64,000 nucleotides of DNA, from positions 117,098-181,097 of the forward strand of contig NZ_MBSO01000005.1 of NCBI RefSeq assembly GCF_001695835.1, read 5' to 3'. The position numbers and the translations under genes were made by a program. Shown here piece after piece: positions 9,360 through 18,282 of this stretch (positions are counted from its first letter, which is position 1; each line of letters starts with the position of its first letter). Source of the stretch: Ensifer sp. LC11 (lineage in GTDB: Bacteria > Pseudomonadota > Alphaproteobacteria > Rhizobiales > Rhizobiaceae). The notes under the pieces were generated by a model that searched no databases, was not told the origin of the DNA, and was given only the letters and a program-made list of their open reading frames with translations.

Positions 9360-9504
9360 GTCCGCCCGATTCCTTCTCAATAAATCCCTGTGACCCCGTT
9401 TGGGTCGTCGCGCGGATTATGGCGAAAGTGCGCGTCAGCAAAAAGATGGAAAACTGCCGATTAGTGAGATAAAACGCGCAGACTGATAAGTACGATATTG
9501 CAAA

Positions 9505-9948
9505 GTGACAGCCATGGATGACCTCGATCAGGCGCTGATCAGCGCGCTGCGCCAGAATGCACGCATCGCCGTTTCGGCGCTCTCGGCGATGACCGGCGTG
9601 TCGCGCGCAACTGTTGCCGCCCGCATCGACAGGCTGGTCGCCAACGGCACGATCGCGGCCTTTACCATCCGCACCGGCGCGGAAATCCCGGCATCCGGCG
9701 TGCGCGCGGTGGTGATGATCGAGGTTCACGGCAAGATGGCCGACCGCGTCGCCGAGCAAATGCGCGGTCTGCCGCAGGTCAGGGCGCTGCACAGCACCAA
9801 TGGCCGCTGGGACTTCATCGCCGAACTGGAGGATCGTGATCTCGTCTCCTTCGACGAGACGCTGCGGCGCATCCGTCTGATCGATGGCATCACCGTCACG
9901 GAGACCAACATCCTTCTGAAAACCAGCAAGATGACCGGCGCTTTCTGA
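9505..9948 (+). CDS. Lrp/AsnC-family transcriptional regulator
   Basis: A 147-residue regulator with an N-terminal winged helix-turn-helix (ALSAMTGVSRATVAARIDRL, about 20-45) and a C-terminal RAM/AsnC ligand-binding domain. It may start at the GTG at 9505 or at the ATG at 9514. It is divergent from rocF across about 145 bases, the usual arrangement of an arginine- or ornithine-responsive activator of arginase genes; that role is an inference from position. Confidence 0.9.
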   Translation: MTAMDDLDQALISALRQNARIAVSALSAMTGVSRATVAARIDRLVANGTIAAFTIRTGAEIPASGVRAVVMIEVHGKMADRVAEQMRGLPQVRALHSTNGRWDFIAELEDRDLVSFDETLRRIRLIDGITVTETNILLKTSKMTGAF

Positions 9949-10060
9949 CTGTGTTGGACCGCCGCCAAGCGGCGACGAAGTTGCTCGTCAGAGTCCGATT
10001 GTTCTTGATTTGTTCTCGTATTTCGCTATCCTGTGCGCCTCACCCAAGATGGAGGATGTC

Positions 10061-10543
10061 ATGGTTGCCAATGGCGGCAGGCTTGCCGATCGGCAGATCT
10101 GTGTGAAGCTGTTTGTCAGGCATGGCGACGAGGATCGCGCCATCGCCTTTTATCGCGAGGCGCTTGGCGCCGAGCTCCTGCAGCGGCATGAATGGCCGAG
10201 CGGCATTCTGACGAGCGCGGATCTGAGGATCGGCGAATCGGTCTTCCGGATAGCGGGCGCCAATCCGCGACGCGACGCCGAGCCCAGGCTCGGGGGGCCG
10301 CGGTCGCCGCACGCGCTCGGCACGACGGCGGTGATCCTGGAACTGCATGTGCGCGACGTCGATCGCGTCATCGGCCGGGCGATCGGCGCCGGGGCAAGCC
10401 TTAGGAATGCGGCTGAAACGCTGTCGACCGGCGATCGTGTCGGTGCCTTCATCGATCCCTTCGGCCATATCTGGGCGCTGTTCAACGCGATCGAGGATGC
10501 CGACATCGTCGATCTGAGCGTCGAGGCCCGCAACGCTGCGTGA
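10061..10543 (+). CDS. VOC-superfamily (PhnB/glyoxalase-like) protein
   Basis: A 160-residue protein of the vicinal oxygen chelate fold. It shows AIAFYREALGAELL at the start of the first beta-alpha-beta module and VGAFIDPFGHIWALF at the end, as in PhnB/YdeH-like proteins. The start at 10061 is chosen because GGAGG lies about five bases upstream. The substrate is unknown and the neighbours give no help. Confidence 0.8.
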   Translation: MVANGGRLADRQICVKLFVRHGDEDRAIAFYREALGAELLQRHEWPSGILTSADLRIGESVFRIAGANPRRDAEPRLGGPRSPHALGTTAVILELHVRDVDRVIGRAIGAGASLRNAAETLSTGDRVGAFIDPFGHIWALFNAIEDADIVDLSVEARNAA

Positions 10544-10619
10544 GGCGTTGGGGCCCTTTCCACAATGGCTTGGCGGCCGAGTGCCTGGCGGGGGGCTCTG
10601 TATCGGCCCAAGTGGGGGA

Positions 10620-11471
10620 TCAGAAAAACTCATCGAGAAGGCAGTAGAAATCGCGCTTTTGCCGGTCGTCCTTGTCTATTCCATAAAGTGTCAGGAACGG
10701 CGAAACCCATTCCTCGCCGAGATTGTGGGCGATGCTGCGGCAGGCAAGCGCGATATCCTGATAGGGATCGGCGACGCCAAGCCGACTGCAATCGATGAAG
10801 CCGGCAAAGCGACCATTGCTTTCGATGATGTTCGGCAGACAGGCGTCGCCGTGGGTGACGACGAGCACCTTGGTCGAAGGCACGCGGGCTTGCAGCTCGG
10901 TAAAGAGGTCTGCCGCCGTGCGGCCAAGGCGCGCTTCGTCGAAGTCGCTTTCATCAATCAGGCCGGCTTGGGTGCGTGCGCTCGCGATGGCGATGCGCTT
11001 GTCGATCCGGTGATCGAAGGGGCAGGCGGCAACATCCAACGCATGCAATCGCTTCAGTGCGTTCGCCAGGATGACAATCTGGTCCTTGGGCGACAAGGTC
11101 GTCGATGCGAGATCGGTGCCTTCGACAGCCTGCAAGAGTAGCCAGTTCGTTTCCGCTCCGAAGGCGCGGGCGAGGATTTGCGGACAAGGAACGCCCTGCG
11201 ATGTCAGCCAATCGAGCCGGGTGGCCTCATCGGCGAATTCGCCGAAGGGGCCGGCAGCCTCGACCTTCAGCACCAGCATCGGGCGGCCCGCCGCCTTCAA
11301 CAGATAGATGCTGGAGTCCGACTGGCCGAGCGTGTCGCGGTTCCAGTCATAGCCGGTAACCAGCGGATCGAAATTTTCCGGGAGTTCGATATTGGGAATT
11401 CGCAAGGACAAGACGATCACCTGAAAAAATGAATGAAAATAGCGAGAGCATCCTGCCCCGAGGAGAGTCAC
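10620..11471 (-). CDS. APH(3')-like aminoglycoside phosphotransferase
   Basis: Aminoglycoside phosphotransferase-family kinase (up to 283 aa). The catalytic loop HGDACLPN gives Asp209 and Asn214. Asp227 lies in GFIDCSRLGVADPYQDIAL, Lys69 in MLVLKV is the nucleotide lysine, and the C-terminus reads LLDEFF. These features match the APH(3')-II subfamily (neomycin/kanamycin 3'-phosphotransferases) closely, including GYDW near the N-terminus and QGVPCPQIL. The first 20-25 residues have no counterpart in that family and there is no good ribosome binding site at 11471, so translation may start later, for example at the GTG at 11420. No mobile element flanks it, so it appears to be a resident chromosomal gene; resistance activity is an inference. 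Confidence 0.85.
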   Translation of the reverse strand: MTLLGAGCSRYFHSFFQVIVLSLRIPNIELPENFDPLVTGYDWNRDTLGQSDSSIYLLKAAGRPMLVLKVEAAGPFGEFADEATRLDWLTSQGVPCPQILARAFGAETNWLLLQAVEGTDLASTTLSPKDQIVILANALKRLHALDVAACPFDHRIDKRIAIASARTQAGLIDESDFDEARLGRTAADLFTELQARVPSTKVLVVTHGDACLPNIIESNGRFAGFIDCSRLGVADPYQDIALACRSIAHNLGEEWVSPFLTLYGIDKDDRQKRDFYCLLDEFF

Positions 11472-11474
11472 CCT

Positions 11475-11546
11475 AGGCAGAAAGATGCTATCGAATCAAA
11501 GCGTTAGAACGTCCGTTGCGCGTTCATGTGAACGCACGGTGCTCTA
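11475..11546. repeat. Dispersed palindromic repeat, copy 2 (inverted)
   Basis: On the minus strand it reads TAGAGCACCGTGCGTTC, then facing GAACGC, CTAACGCTTTGATTC and GCATCTTTCTGCCT, which is a diverged copy of the element at 3635-3706 in the opposite orientation. It occupies part of the 345-base gap between the phosphotransferase gene and tamB; no gene is apparent in the rest of that gap. Confidence 0.7.
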
Positions 11547-11816
11547 GGTCGCGACGCGGCCGGACGTCGATGTAGGGTCTGTGTCGTGGTTATGCCACTG
11601 CCGCAACGCAGGTTTCGCGTGCATTTTGCGGGCGTTTGGCCCGACGGCGTCATCTCCTGGCCAAATCTCGATCAAGCCCTGCAAGTGCCGCAGGGAGCCC
11701 GCGTCAAGATCAGGGGAAGCGCGTGGCTCACGGCAGCTCCTGTGCGGCAAAAGGACGGCGGATCGCTACCCGCAGGCCCTTCGATTTGCCATGCTGCAGA
11801 GGAGGGGAGCGGTCGC

Positions 11817-14800
11817 TCAGTATTCCTTTTCGAAGAAGATACCGCCTGATGCGGAACCGTCGCCGGCCGCCGATCCCTTGAGCTTCACGCCCTTGCCGAC
11901 ATCGAGATTGATGACCGCCTTGCTGGAGGCGGAATCGGAGCCCTGCTGCAGCTCGATATAGGTCCGGTCATTGAGATACTTGCCGGCGCGCACCGAAGCG
12001 CCGCCGTTCTCGTCGGTGGTGACGTCGAGGTCGTCGACGCCGAGTTTGTTGCGCAGGCCGTCGAGCAGTGATGTCGAGCCGCCGCCGGCAAGCTGGCTGA
12101 CGGCGGACGCGAGCTGGGCGATCTGGAAGGCTGAGAGGTTCGAGAGCGACCGGTTGAAGATCAGCTGCGCCAGGATCTCGTCCTGCGGCAGCGCCGGCGA
12201 CGACGAGAAGGCGATCTGCGGATTGTTGGCAAGGCCCGCCACCGAAACGGTGATCGTGGTGGCGCCGACGCTCGAGGTTGCCTTGAGGTCGAGCGTCGGG
12301 ATCAGGTCGCCGCCGAAGCCGATCTTGCCGTCGGTGAAGGTCAGCCGCTTGCCAAGGATTTCGAGGCGCCCGCGGCGCATTTCAAAGCCGCCGGAAACGA
12401 CCGGCTGCACGGCCGTGCCGCGGATCGTCAGGTCGCCGCCGAGTTCGGCGTCGATGCCGCGGCCGCGCACGAAGATCTGGTGGGCGTTGACGCCAAGGTC
12501 AAAGGCGATGACGCCACTGGCATTGGCGCCGGCGCCCGGCGCCTCGTCCTTGCGCAGGTCCTTGACCATCTTCTGCACCTTGGGCGGCGCATTCTTGTGC
12601 TTGATGTCGATCGCCGAAAGCGAGGTCGGCAGTTTTTCCGGAATGGTGATCGACGCCTTGCGGATCGTCACCTTGCCGCCGAGCGTCGGTGTCGCGACCA
12701 GCGGACCGGTCAACGTCATCTCGCCATTGAGATTGGCGTTGAACAGCGTGCCGTCGACATAGGTTGCGTTGTTCAGCTTGATCGTCAGATTGGCCGGGAA
12801 GCTGGAGCCGGGAACGGTGCCGACGGTGCCGCTCGCCTCAACGGAGCCGCCGGTTGCGAGATTGGCCGAGAGCTTGGAGATCGTCGCCTGCTTGCCGTCG
12901 AGCGCGACATTGGCGGTCAGGTTATCGAGCGCGAGGTTGCGGCGCACGTCGACGAGGCGGCCGCCTGACGTGGTGAGGGTGCCGGCGATCTGCGGTGCCT
13001 TGGCCGAACCGGAAATGGCGACGTCGACCTTCGCCTGGCCTGTCAGCGTGAAGCCTTTTTCTGCCATCAGGCTGGCGATGAGTGCGAAAGGCACGTTGCC
13101 GTTGAACTTCATTGATATCGGCATGGTACCGCCGATATCGACATTGCCGCCGCCCTTGAAGGCAAGGCCGCCGGCGCCCGTAAGTGTTGTGTCGAGCGTC
13201 ACCTTGTTGTTGGCGAATTTGCCGCTGGCCGCGATGTCGAAGGCGGCGACGCCGGCCGTGCGCGCAGCGGCGAGCGATGCGCCGGACCATTTGAGATCAT
13301 AGGCGACAACAGGTGCGGACGCTGCGCCGTCGACATCGACGCTACCGGCGATCGTGCCTTCGGCGCCAAGATCCGGTGCAAAAGCGTTGACCAAGGCTGC
13401 CGGCAGAGCGTTCAGCTTCGCGGTGATATCAAGCTTTTCGCCCGCGCTGCCGTTGACGGTGATGGTGCCCTTCGATGCCTGGATCGTCAGCGCGTTGAGA
13501 CGGACGGTGCCATTTTCGATGGCGATCGCCGTCGGCTGCGCAAGCTTCAGCGCGATGCCCTTCGGGGTCGCACCGAAGGACTGAAGGCGAATTTCGGTAC
13601 GGCCTTTGGCGCTGCTGAGGTCGCCTTTCGCGGTCAGCGGGCCACCATCATACTTGCCGTTGATGGCAAAGCCGGTGCGGCCAGCCTGCTGCTCAAAATC
13701 AACGGCGAGCCCGGAAACGCGGTTTTCTCCCTGCGCGATGGTCTCGGCGCGGATGCTGCCCTTGATGGCAAGGGCTGCGACATCGGAGATGGTGATGTCG
13801 GCGGTCGGCTTGGCGATCGTCAGCGCATCGCGCTTGATGCCGCTGCCACCGGCCTTGACCACGACGGAGGTGATGCCATTGGCGGTCTTGATCGTCGCCG
13901 AGCCTTTGAGGTCGCCCGAGGCCTTCTCACCGGCCATGGCGGCCAGCAGGCCGAGGTCCGGCAGGTCGAAATTGACGTTGCCGTCCGGCTTGAAGTCGGG
14001 CGTGAAATTGATCGCGCCGGTCAGCGTGTTCTCGCCGATCCGGGCCTCGAGTACGGGGATCCCGGTGCGACCGTCCTTGGAGACGACATCGGCCTTGACG
14101 TCGATCGCCTGGCCGTCGAGCGCACCCGTGGCCGTGAGGCTTGCCTGTGGGCTCGAGGGGTTGGCTTTCGCGTCGGCCTTGATCGTGAGGTCGCTCAGCG
14201 TGCGGCCGGCGAGCGTCGCGCCGCTCGAGGTGAGCTCTGCCTTGATGCCGAGTTCGGCAAGCGGGCCCGTCACCGCTGCGGTGAAATCGGCCTTGCCCTT
14301 GGCGTCGGCCAGGATCTTGCCGAGATCGGGCAGGGTTCCCTTGAGGTCGGCCGTCAGATTGCTCTGGGCCAGGGCGACGGTGCCTGAGGCCTCGATCGTG
14401 CTCGACTTGAGCTCGAGGCCTTCGACGGTCACGCTGCCGTCGCTTGTGGTCTTGACTTCGCCTGCGAGCGCGATGGTGCCTTCGAACTTCGCCGCTGCCG
14501 CGGGCGGCAGCGCGTCCGGAACGGCAAACAGCTTGAAGGCAGCAGCGAGCGCGTTCTCGTCACGATAGAAGGCGCCGGTGATGGACCCGCCGACGCCGGG
14601 GCTTTCGATTGTCACCGGATTAAAGGCGATGTTTTCCCTGGTCACCGATAGGATTGCGTCCAACTTGAGCGGCGCCTGGACCAGACGGGTAAGGTTGGGA
14701 TCGCTGAAGCCGGCCTCGCCTACTTCGATCACTGTCTTCACCGGGCCGGATTGCGCCTGAAGATTGAAGGCGTCGCTGTGTGCCGAAAACTTGACGGCGC

Positions 14801-15995
14801 CGAGCGCCACATCCGGCAGCGCCACGGAGGCGATGTCTGCTGCGAGATCGAGACTGGCGGCTTGCGCGTCGCCGGTCAGAGACAGGTTGACGGCATTGAT
14901 CTTTGCCTGAGCCTCGCCCTTTTCGAGCGGCCAGCGAAAGTCGATTGCGCCATTGGTGCCAGCGAGCCTGGCCTGCAGGTTGTTTTCGCCCTTGCTGTCG
15001 AAGGTGCCGAAGGCACCAAAGCTGAGCGCCCCGGTTCTCACCTGCCCCTTGTCGACGCGAACGAGACCCTGGCCGTTGAAGGCGGCGGCGATGTCGATGC
15101 TGGTCTCGCCCCCGAACATCGGGCGCAGCGCCGGCGGCATCAGCGCGCCGAAGCCGCCGCCACCGTTGACCGTCAGCCGGTGCATGCCGTCTTTCGTCTG
15201 CACATGACGGCCGTCGAGCTTGAGGATCTCACTGCCGTCAAGTGCCGCCGTCGCGTTGCCGGCCCAGTCGGAAAGCGGTCCCTCGCCGGTGACCTTGATG
15301 TTGACCGCGGGCTCGTTGGGCAGTCGCAGGAGTTTTGCGAGCACGCCGTTTTGAGGTTCGTCGACCGTTGCCTCGAGTTTGAGTTCATTGCCGGCCGGAT
15401 TGAAGACGATGTCGGCTACGGCGCGGGCGTCCGGCCGGTCACGCTGGGCGGCGGTCAGGCCAAGGGCGATGCTCTCGTTCGTGGCGTTCACTTTGCCGCT
15501 GGCGGTCAGGAACTGATCCTCGCCGGCGATTGCCTTGCCGATGACGATCTCCTTGAGGTCGATCGCGTCGATCTTGACATCGACCGGAAGCACGAAGGTC
15601 GAGCGGACTTCCTTGGTCTCGGTGGATGGCACAGGCAGGCGCTCGACGCGCACCAGGCCGGCCGAGATTGCCGACGCGTCGAAACGGAAGGACAGCAGCG
15701 CCGCAGGCGACCAGTCGAGCTTGAGGTCACGGACCTCCGCATAGACACCTTCGCCGTCGAAGAGCGTGATGCTTCCGGCCGTAAACTCACCGGTCAGGAG
15801 CGCACTCGGATCGGCGATCCGCACGATCTGGTCCGGCGTCGCCGCATACTTCTCGATCGCCCAGGCGACGAGCCGGGCGCCGGGAGTGGTGAAGCCCACG
15901 AAGGCGAGGAGAAGGAGGGCAACGACCGCGATCACGCCAAGCACACGAAGGCCATAGCGCAGCGTCGTGCCAAGGAAGCGGACGACCTGATTCAT
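11817..15995 (-). CDS. tamB: TamB, inner-membrane component of the translocation and assembly module
   Basis: A 1392-residue protein of the TamB/DUF490 (AsmA-like) family. One N-terminal membrane segment lies at about residues 15-36 (LGVIAVVALLLLAFVGF). It is followed by a very long periplasmic beta-rich region of repeated A.G..DL/GG.I motifs, expected to form a hydrophobic groove across the periplasm. The conserved C-terminal TamB domain is the last 350 residues or so (GGDLTIRGTAVQPVVSGGF, then PTLDLKATSSVG and ILAQLIFNRSLSNLS). The last residues are FFEKEY. It lies 102 bases downstream of tamA in the same direction, the standard pairing. Confidence 0.95.
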   Translation of the reverse strand: MNQVVRFLGTTLRYGLRVLGVIAVVALLLLAFVGFTTPGARLVAWAIEKYAATPDQIVRIADPSALLTGEFTAGSITLFDGEGVYAEVRDLKLDWSPAALLSFRFDASAISAGLVRVERLPVPSTETKEVRSTFVLPVDVKIDAIDLKEIVIGKAIAGEDQFLTASGKVNATNESIALGLTAAQRDRPDARAVADIVFNPAGNELKLEATVDEPQNGVLAKLLRLPNEPAVNIKVTGEGPLSDWAGNATAALDGSEILKLDGRHVQTKDGMHRLTVNGGGGFGALMPPALRPMFGGETSIDIAAAFNGQGLVRVDKGQVRTGALSFGAFGTFDSKGENNLQARLAGTNGAIDFRWPLEKGEAQAKINAVNLSLTGDAQAASLDLAADIASVALPDVALGAVKFSAHSDAFNLQAQSGPVKTVIEVGEAGFSDPNLTRLVQAPLKLDAILSVTRENIAFNPVTIESPGVGGSITGAFYRDENALAAAFKLFAVPDALPPAAAAKFEGTIALAGEVKTTSDGSVTVEGLELKSSTIEASGTVALAQSNLTADLKGTLPDLGKILADAKGKADFTAAVTGPLAELGIKAELTSSGATLAGRTLSDLTIKADAKANPSSPQASLTATGALDGQAIDVKADVVSKDGRTGIPVLEARIGENTLTGAINFTPDFKPDGNVNFDLPDLGLLAAMAGEKASGDLKGSATIKTANGITSVVVKAGGSGIKRDALTIAKPTADITISDVAALAIKGSIRAETIAQGENRVSGLAVDFEQQAGRTGFAINGKYDGGPLTAKGDLSSAKGRTEIRLQSFGATPKGIALKLAQPTAIAIENGTVRLNALTIQASKGTITVNGSAGEKLDITAKLNALPAALVNAFAPDLGAEGTIAGSVDVDGAASAPVVAYDLKWSGASLAAARTAGVAAFDIAASGKFANNKVTLDTTLTGAGGLAFKGGGNVDIGGTMPISMKFNGNVPFALIASLMAEKGFTLTGQAKVDVAISGSAKAPQIAGTLTTSGGRLVDVRRNLALDNLTANVALDGKQATISKLSANLATGGSVEASGTVGTVPGSSFPANLTIKLNNATYVDGTLFNANLNGEMTLTGPLVATPTLGGKVTIRKASITIPEKLPTSLSAIDIKHKNAPPKVQKMVKDLRKDEAPGAGANASGVIAFDLGVNAHQIFVRGRGIDAELGGDLTIRGTAVQPVVSGGFEMRRGRLEILGKRLTFTDGKIGFGGDLIPTLDLKATSSVGATTITVSVAGLANNPQIAFSSSPALPQDEILAQLIFNRSLSNLSAFQIAQLASAVSQLAGGGSTSLLDGLRNKLGVDDLDVTTDENGGASVRAGKYLNDRTYIELQQGSDSASSKAVINLDVGKGVKLKGSAAGDGSASGGIFFEKEY

Positions 15996-16097
15996 GATCT
16001 ACCCATAACGCAAGTTGCGCTGCAGCGGAATCGCTGCGGGAGAAACTATCCCCCGATAACGGCAATTTGCCGGTTCTGGCTGGAGAATCGGCCCTGT

Positions 16098-18023
16098 TCA
16101 GAAGGATTGGCCGATACCGGCATAGATGCCGTACTTGGTGCCGCCGGGATATTTATTGAGCGGCACGGCGAAGTCGAGGCGGATCGGCCCGAAGGGGGTC
16201 GCATAGCGCAGGCCGATGCCGGCGCCGGCGCGGATGTCGGAGAAATCAGGTGTCGTCTTTGCAGAGACCGTGCCGGCATCGATGAAGGGAACGACACCGA
16301 TCGTGTCGGTGATCGCGATGCGGGCTTCGAGCGAGGCGTTGACATAGGAGCGCCCGCCGGTCTCCTCGTTGTCGGCATTGCGCGGGCCGATTTCCTGATA
16401 GGAATAGCCGCGTACCGAGCCGCCGCCGCCGAGATAGAAGCGACGGTTGGCCGGAATGTCCTCAAGCCCGCTGCCGCCGACCAAGACGCCGGCGCCGATC
16501 TTGCCGGCGAGAACGAAGCGCTTCTCGTCGCCAAGCGCGTGATAGCCCGATGCCGACGCTTCAAACGACGAGAAGAAAGTCTGGCCCTTGATCTCGTAGC
16601 TCGGCTTGGCGTTGATCATCGCCCGGTAGCCGTCGGTCGCATTCAGCTTGTCGTTGCGGGTATCGCGCACATATTCGAGCGGAATGGCGGCGGTCAGATA
16701 GGAGTTCGAGCCGAAGGCGTCGTCGATGTCGGCCCAGCTGAGCTCGCCGCCGCCCGAAAAGGTATCGGTATCCGAGAGTTCGAACGTGGCGCCCGCCGCA
16801 CCGGTCAGGATCTTGGCGCGATAGGCGTCCGGATCCTGGATGTTGGCCCTGAGGCTCGCGGTAAAGGTCGAGGCGGGACCGAAGGCGCCGGGTTTGGCAA
16901 AGAGGATGCCGACCGAATAATCGAGCTTGTCCAGTTCTTGCGTTTCGCCGATGCGGTCGACCGACCCTTCGATGCGCAGCGATTCGGCCCGGCCGAACAG
17001 GTTGCGGTGTCCCCAATAGCCGGACACTCCGAGGCCGTCGGTTGTCGAAACCTGGGCGCCGAAGCCGAAATATTTGTGCTTGCCCTCCGACACCTCGATC
17101 TTCATCGGGATCGAACCGTCTGATGAAAGCGTGTTGGCTTCCTTGATCGTGACGCTCGAGAAGACGCCGAGCTGGCGCAGGCGCTCGGAGGCCTTTCGGA
17201 TATCTTCGGGCGAATAGGGGCGGCCTTCGTTGAGGCGCGAATAGTCGCGCACGAATCCGGGGTCGACGGTCTTGGTGCCGTCGACACTGACCTCCCCGAC
17301 GGGAGCGACAGGTCCGCCGCTCGCAGCGATGACGATGTCGACGGTCGAGTTGGCGTGGTTGGCGACGGCACTGCGCTCGGTCAGTTTGGCCAGGGGACGG
17401 CCCTGCTCGCGCAGATCGTTCACGACCTTCTCGCCGGCCTTGATGATCAGTGTCGAATCGGCGCGCGCCCCGGCAGGCAGGCCGTAGTCTGCAGGATTGA
17501 AGCCAACCGCGTCGCCTTCGAACGTGACTGTGCCAACCTTGAAAACCGGGCCTGGCGTGACGGTGACGGTGACCGGGATCGGTTTGCCATCCGGGAATGC
17601 GGGATCCGGCGGCAGGCTGTCGATGTCCTGGCCGTTGACGCGGATCGCCACGGTGCCGCCGTAGCGGGCCTTTTCATAGAGAGCGGCGAGCAGCCGGTCG
17701 CGATCGTCGCGCGCCCGGATCGCAAGGCCGAGATCGCCGGAGACCGGTTTTTCCTGGCCCTGAACCAGCTGAGAGCTGTTTTCCAGCGCTTCCTTCAGCT
17801 CCTTGTCGTCGGTGCCGGCGTCGAAAGTAAGGGTATAGTTGACCGGGTCGATGACCGGCGCTTCTTCCTCGTCGCTTTCGAAGAACTTCATGCCGAAGAG
17901 CTTGAAGGCGTGGGCTTTTTCGGCGGAAAGCGGGCCGAGCGCGCACGAAAAGGCAACAGCAAACACAGTCGCTGCCTTCCAGTACGCAATACTCGACCGT
18001 GGTGGGGACATTCGCTTCCGCAT
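16098..18023 (-). CDS. tamA: TamA, outer-membrane BamA/Omp85-family assembly protein
   Basis: Omp85-superfamily protein of about 641 residues. It has a signal peptide (AVAFSCALGPLSAEKAHA before FKLFG), POTRA repeats over about 60-310, and a C-terminal 16-strand barrel. Conserved barrel features are GGGGSVRGYSYQEIGP, the VRGY/F loop motif of Omp85 proteins, and the terminal aromatic in YAGIGQSF. With TamB it inserts or translocates outer-membrane and autotransporter proteins. In-frame ATGs at 18098, 18023 and 18011 are possible; 18023 or 18011 gives a normal signal peptide length. Confidence 0.93.
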   Translation of the reverse strand: MRKRMSPPRSSIAYWKAATVFAVAFSCALGPLSAEKAHAFKLFGMKFFESDEEEAPVIDPVNYTLTFDAGTDDKELKEALENSSQLVQGQEKPVSGDLGLAIRARDDRDRLLAALYEKARYGGTVAIRVNGQDIDSLPPDPAFPDGKPIPVTVTVTPGPVFKVGTVTFEGDAVGFNPADYGLPAGARADSTLIIKAGEKVVNDLREQGRPLAKLTERSAVANHANSTVDIVIAASGGPVAPVGEVSVDGTKTVDPGFVRDYSRLNEGRPYSPEDIRKASERLRQLGVFSSVTIKEANTLSSDGSIPMKIEVSEGKHKYFGFGAQVSTTDGLGVSGYWGHRNLFGRAESLRIEGSVDRIGETQELDKLDYSVGILFAKPGAFGPASTFTASLRANIQDPDAYRAKILTGAAGATFELSDTDTFSGGGELSWADIDDAFGSNSYLTAAIPLEYVRDTRNDKLNATDGYRAMINAKPSYEIKGQTFFSSFEASASGYHALGDEKRFVLAGKIGAGVLVGGSGLEDIPANRRFYLGGGGSVRGYSYQEIGPRNADNEETGGRSYVNASLEARIAITDTIGVVPFIDAGTVSAKTTPDFSDIRAGAGIGLRYATPFGPIRLDFAVPLNKYPGGTKYGIYAGIGQSF

Positions 18024-18282
18024 CCCGTCTTCAGGCGACCCAATACAAACTGCCTGCTTATGCGGCCGGGTCACTATCGCATGCCTAAGGTTTTCCATCT
18101 GTTAACGATGACAGCCCGCAGCATCCACCCCTGATGCCGAAAATCGGTACCGATTTGCTCGAAAAAGCGTCGAAATGTTGTCGACGCAGCACAATCGCCA
18201 ATCCCGGCAGGACTGGCTTCCAGCCAAGCGCGCCGCCACTCCGAAGGGCGCTTGGGCGCGCTTGACCTGTGGTCAGCCAAAG

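Noticed and set aside
10620..11471. Vector-derived nptII contamination
   Set aside because: The sequence differs throughout from APH(3')-IIa and sits in normal rhizobial context, so it is a distinct homologue.
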